Below are positions 19,939-22,429 of a DNA stretch of 22,429 bases, piece after piece. Below the pieces are notes generated by a model. The model was not told where the DNA came from and ran no database searches. It was given only the letters and a program-made list of their open reading frames with translations. The stretch's first letter is position 1; each line of letters begins with the position of its first letter. This stretch comes from Deltaproteobacteria bacterium (GTDB lineage Bacteria; Myxococcota; XYA12-FULL-58-9; JAUUZB01), in contig JAUUZB010000001.1 in assembly GCA_030590185.1 (NCBI GenBank), forward strand, positions 1 to 22,429. Reading direction: 5' to 3'. The position numbers were made by a program, and so were the translations under genes.

Positions 19939-20622
19939 CTAGCCCATGCCGCCTTTACCGAGGCGCACGTCGAGGGTGTAGTGGCCGAGGCGCTGGGCGG
20001 CGGTGATGTCCATGCGCAGGCCGTAGATGATCTTGGAGATCAGGGTGGTGGTGCAGACGGTGACCAGCCACCAGACGGCAGTAAAGGCGGTAACCCAGCC
20101 CAGGGATCGCTCGACCACGGCCGCGGCCAAATAGTCAGGCTCTCCCAGGTAGCGCACGTAGGTCATCGGTACGATCACCGCGCCCACCAGCAAAGCGATC
20201 AGCGCGGTGTGGCGGGCACTGCTCGGAATCAGCGCGGCACGCAGCACCAGTAGCTGGGTGAGGCCGAAGATCATCACCAGCTCGGGGCGTTGCACCAGTT
20301 TGATCTCGAGGGCGGCGAGGGCCAAGGCGCTGGCGCCGAGCATGATGCCTACCGTCTCGATCACCAACAGGGTTTGTTTGTCCCAGGCCCCGCGGCGCAA
20401 AAAGAGCCACACGCCGATCATCATGACGCCCGACGCGACGTGGAAGATGGAGCTCAACGCCCAGACGTTGGCGCTCTTGCCCTGCGCCAGGTAGATGCCG
20501 ATCGTGGCTAACCAGGTGCCTAGGGCGAGAAAGGCGAAGAAGAGCGCGAAGCGTGCCACCCGATCCTGCAGGAAGGCGCGCTCGTCGATAGTTTGCGTCG
20601 ACATCTGTGACAGGCTGGACAT
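19939..20622 (-). CDS. Membrane domain of the interrupted kinase
   Basis: From ATG 20622 (GGGAGGG about 10 bases upstream) the product is 227 residues ending in DVRLGKGGMG before TAG. About six hydrophobic helices are seen (FALFFAFLALGTWLATIGIYL, GVMMIGVWLFL, LLVIETVGIMLGASALALAAL and three more). The juxtamembrane piece ISKIIYGLRMDITAAQRLG leads into the first kinase strands. ATG 20604 and TTG 20682 are other possible starts. It would be an inner-membrane sensor or anchor domain. Confidence 0.75.
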   Translation of the reverse strand: MSSLSQMSTQTIDERAFLQDRVARFALFFAFLALGTWLATIGIYLAQGKSANVWALSSIFHVASGVMMIGVWLFLRRGAWDKQTLLVIETVGIMLGASALALAALEIKLVQRPELVMIFGLTQLLVLRAALIPSSARHTALIALLVGAVIVPMTYVRYLGEPDYLAAAVVERSLGWVTAFTAVWWLVTVCTTTLISKIIYGLRMDITAAQRLGHYTLDVRLGKGGMG

Positions 20623-20792
20623 GCCTCGCGGACCCTCCCGGCGGCGGGGTAGGACCCCATTCAACGGAGAGACGGCGGGCAATGCAAGGGGGTCAACGGT
20701 CGCTGAAACCCGGCGCGGCGTGTTACCCTATCGCGGGGTGCACGAGCGCTTTTGGCCCGGGATGAGCCGGCGAGAATGTGGAGCCGAACGAG

Positions 20793-22429
20793 ATGATCAG
20801 GCCAACGGTAGCGATCCTTCCCCTCGGTTGCCTCGTGTTGCTGGCGGTCGCGTGCCAAGCACCGACGACCGCCGTCTCCCTCGACCTGCGCGCCTTGCAC
20901 GATCACGCGGCCCAGAGCGAGGTGGTGATCACGCGCATCGAGCTGCGGGTTGCCGCCAGCGACATGGACGAAGCGCTGGTCGTCGCCATCGACGCGGCGG
21001 AGTTGAGCTTCGACCTGTTGCTGGCGCCTGGCTCACGACGCACCGTCGAGGTGGAGGCCTGGTCGAGCGACGGGGATGGTGGGGAGGTGACTGTGTACTG
21101 GGGCTCGACCAACGTTGCGGTCGTGGCCGATGAGGTGATCGATTTAGTGCTCCCGATCTATCCGGCCGGCGAGGCGAAGGGCACGGTGCGGTTGGTCGAC
21201 TCCGAGGTGGCGCCAAACGGCACACTGAGCTTCGCGCTGCCGAGCCCGCAGGTGGAGGGTCCGACCTCCCTGGCTGCGGAGGTGGTCAACGGCAGCTTTG
21301 CGCGGCCGTTGCCGGTCGGCATCTACGACGACCTGTCGGTGGCGATCACCCAGGACGCCGTGCGCTACGAGCTGAGGAGCGTCCCGCGGGTGGAGGTCGA
21401 TCAGGGGGAGCGGCGTGAGGTTGAAACCCTGTGGCTGGTGCCGCCGGGCTACTGCGAAGAGGGGGCGGTGACCGAGCCAGACGGTGACGGTGACGGGGTG
21501 ACGGACCCGTGCGACCGCTGCCCGCTCGATAACCCGGATGATGCCGACTTCAACGGCGTGTGTGACTCCGCCTCCCCGAGCCTGTCGATCGGGGCGGCCT
21601 CGAGCAGCGAAGGCCACTCTTTGCTCAGCTTCGACGTTCGACTCTCACCCGCCAGTGACGAGACCGTCAGCGTTCGCTACGTCACCGCGGATGGCACGGC
21701 GAGTTCCGACGATGGCAGCGATTTCGTGGCCGCCTCTGGGATCCTGACCTTTGCTCCTGGCGACCTGCTACGGACCATCGCGGTCGAGATCCGCGATGAT
21801 GCCCTCGATGAGCCCACCGAGACCCTGTGGGTTCGTCTCTCCGACCCGGTGGGTGCGGTCATGGGCTTCTCGGACGGGTTCGGTTCGGTGGAGGATGATG
21901 ACCCACGGCCCTTCTTGGTGGTCGAGGATCAATCGGTACTCGAGGGGGCGGGCAGCGCCTTCTTTGTCGTGCGCCTGAGCGCGGCGAGCGGCCGGGAGGT
22001 GCGGGTTCAATTTTCGACGTCAGATCTCACCGCCGCCGCTGGGGCGGACTATCAACAGGCGAGCGGTGAGCTAGTCTTTGCCCCCGGGCAAACCGAGCAC
22101 CTCGTCGCCGTGCCGCTCATCGACGACGCGGTCGAGGAGACGGATGAGACCTTCCTGGTTACCCTGTCGGCGGCAGTGGACGCGAACCTCGACGACCCCT
22201 ACGGGGTGGTGACGGTTCTGGACGACGACTTTTTGCCGACCCTCACCATGACCGCCACGCCGGTCTCGGAGGCCAGCCCGTTCGTTCGGGTGGAGCTCCA
22301 CCTGTCGGTGGCGGTCAACACTCTGGTGACGGTCTCCTACGCCACGGTGCCTGGTACGGCCGGCGCCAGCGACTACGTGGCGATCCCAGATGGCCTGGTG
22401 ACCTTCGAGCCGGGCTCGATCCTCGAGGC
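20793..22429 (+). CDS. Calx-beta repeat lipoprotein with TSP3 calcium loop (cut by window edge)
   Basis: The frame from ATG 20793 is open for 545 codons to the window end. The N-terminus (MIRPTVAILPLGCLVLLAVAC) is a lipoprotein-type signal with Cys 21. Residues of about 22-225 form a beta-rich region with no family I recognise. Residues of about 228-257 (EPDGDGDGVTDPCDRCPLDN, then ADFNGVCD) are thrombospondin type 3 calcium loops. Three Calx-beta repeats follow, at about 262-366, 369-475 and 478 to the edge, each with the EG...F.VRLS opening, a VRYVTADGTA-like strand, FAPG and D(D)...E.DET(F/L)WVRLS signature, ending in (V)EDDD. It is probably surface-exposed and calcium-dependent, possibly in adhesion. 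The gene is divergent from the kinase gene. Confidence 0.9.
   Translation, partial: MIRPTVAILPLGCLVLLAVACQAPTTAVSLDLRALHDHAAQSEVVITRIELRVAASDMDEALVVAIDAAELSFDLLLAPGSRRTVEVEAWSSDGDGGEVTVYWGSTNVAVVADEVIDLVLPIYPAGEAKGTVRLVDSEVAPNGTLSFALPSPQVEGPTSLAAEVVNGSFARPLPVGIYDDLSVAITQDAVRYELRSVPRVEVDQGERREVETLWLVPPGYCEEGAVTEPDGDGDGVTDPCDRCPLDNPDDADFNGVCDSASPSLSIGAASSSEGHSLLSFDVRLSPASDETVSVRYVTADGTASSDDGSDFVAASGILTFAPGDLLRTIAVEIRDDALDEPTETLWVRLSDPVGAVMGFSDGFGSVEDDDPRPFLVVEDQSVLEGAGSAFFVVRLSAASGREVRVQFSTSDLTAAAGADYQQASGELVFAPGQTEHLVAVPLIDDAVEETDETFLVTLSAAVDANLDDPYGVVTVLDDDFLPTLTMTATPVSEASPFVRVELHLSVAVNTLVTVSYATVPGTAGASDYVAIPDGLVTFEPGSILE

Larger units (their letters stand above)
19027..20622 (-). pseudogene. 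Membrane Ser/Thr protein kinase gene interrupted by an in-frame TAG
   Basis: Read through the TAG at 19941-19939, this stretch encodes about 531 residues: an N-terminal membrane domain with about six helices, then a full Hanks-type kinase. The interruption is in the glycine-rich loop: LGKGGMG, stop, VWRATHG, where kinases normally have Glu (GxGGMGEVW), so GAG to TAG is a one-base change. No frameshift accompanies it and the downstream part keeps every catalytic motif. It may be a recent nonsense mutation, a sequencing error, a suppressed stop, or a natural split, because GTG follows the TAG at once. The two halves are given separately. Confidence 0.75.

Noticed and set aside
19939..19941. TAG as a pyrrolysine or reassigned codon
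   Set aside because: TAG is a normal stop elsewhere in the window (for example the DsrC-like gene at 16544), and the neighbour residue in kinases is Glu, not a site where Pyl is known.

Overview
The window comes from a GC-rich, Gram-negative bacterium, most likely of the myxobacterial/deltaproteobacterial type. The grounds are gene content: an Mla-type lipid transporter with an outer-membrane barrel, an FHA-GAF-HD-GYP protein, a DUF4388 (PATAN)-like/TPR/CPBP fusion, a membrane Ser/Thr kinase, a TSP3/Calx-beta lipoprotein, and DsrC/DsrM/DsrK-like sulfur-redox proteins. This lineage call is inference; no rRNA or tRNA gene was seen.

Layout. 1-3084 (minus strand): an operon of outer-membrane barrel, STAS-MlaE permease and MlaF ATPase (cut by the window edge), joined by an ATGA overlap. 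3191-5802 (minus): an FHA-GAF-HD-GYP signalling protein coupled by ATGA to a HemN/HemW-like radical SAM protein. 5835-6533 (minus) is a small M48-like metallopeptidase, divergent from a large DUF4388-TPR-CPBP protein at 6657-8873 (plus). 8925-12605 (plus): an N-acetylmuramoyl-L-alanine amidase, RNase PH overlapping XTP/dITP diphosphatase (GTGA), and a secreted M14 carboxypeptidase. 12816-13181 (plus): a small Tat-exported lipoprotein whose mature part is about 39% tyrosine.

13242-17955 (minus) is the most unusual part. A MerR-HTH/Cys-rich/receiver regulator lies upstream of a tight five-gene cluster: a one-domain DsrC/TusE-like protein, a NarI/DsrM-like di-heme cytochrome b, an HdrD/DsrK-like iron-sulfur subunit, an Rrf2 regulator with extra cysteines, and a tandem two-domain DsrC-like protein. 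The two cysteines that work together in the flexible arm of classical DsrC are divided between the two DsrC-like proteins: the short one keeps only the terminal CysA and has Tyr at the CysB position, while the tandem one keeps CysB in both halves and has no CysA. No dsrAB, dsrJ, dsrO or dsrP is visible. I infer a membrane thiol/disulfide redox module in which the DsrK-like subunit may act on an intermolecular rather than an intramolecular disulfide. A candidate small RNA with its own promoter and terminator lies on the opposite strand between the regulator and the cluster.

18231-18867 (plus): a VapBC-type toxin-antitoxin pair with a strong promoter that overlaps a palindromic operator. 19027-20622 (minus): a membrane Ser/Thr kinase broken by one in-frame TAG inside its glycine-rich loop, followed at once by GTG. 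20793-22429 (plus): a lipoprotein with a TSP3 calcium-loop segment and three Calx-beta repeats, running off the window.

Three promoters in the window place the predicted transcription start at or within a few bases of a start codon (HD-GYP, RNase PH, VapB), suggesting leaderless translation is used here.
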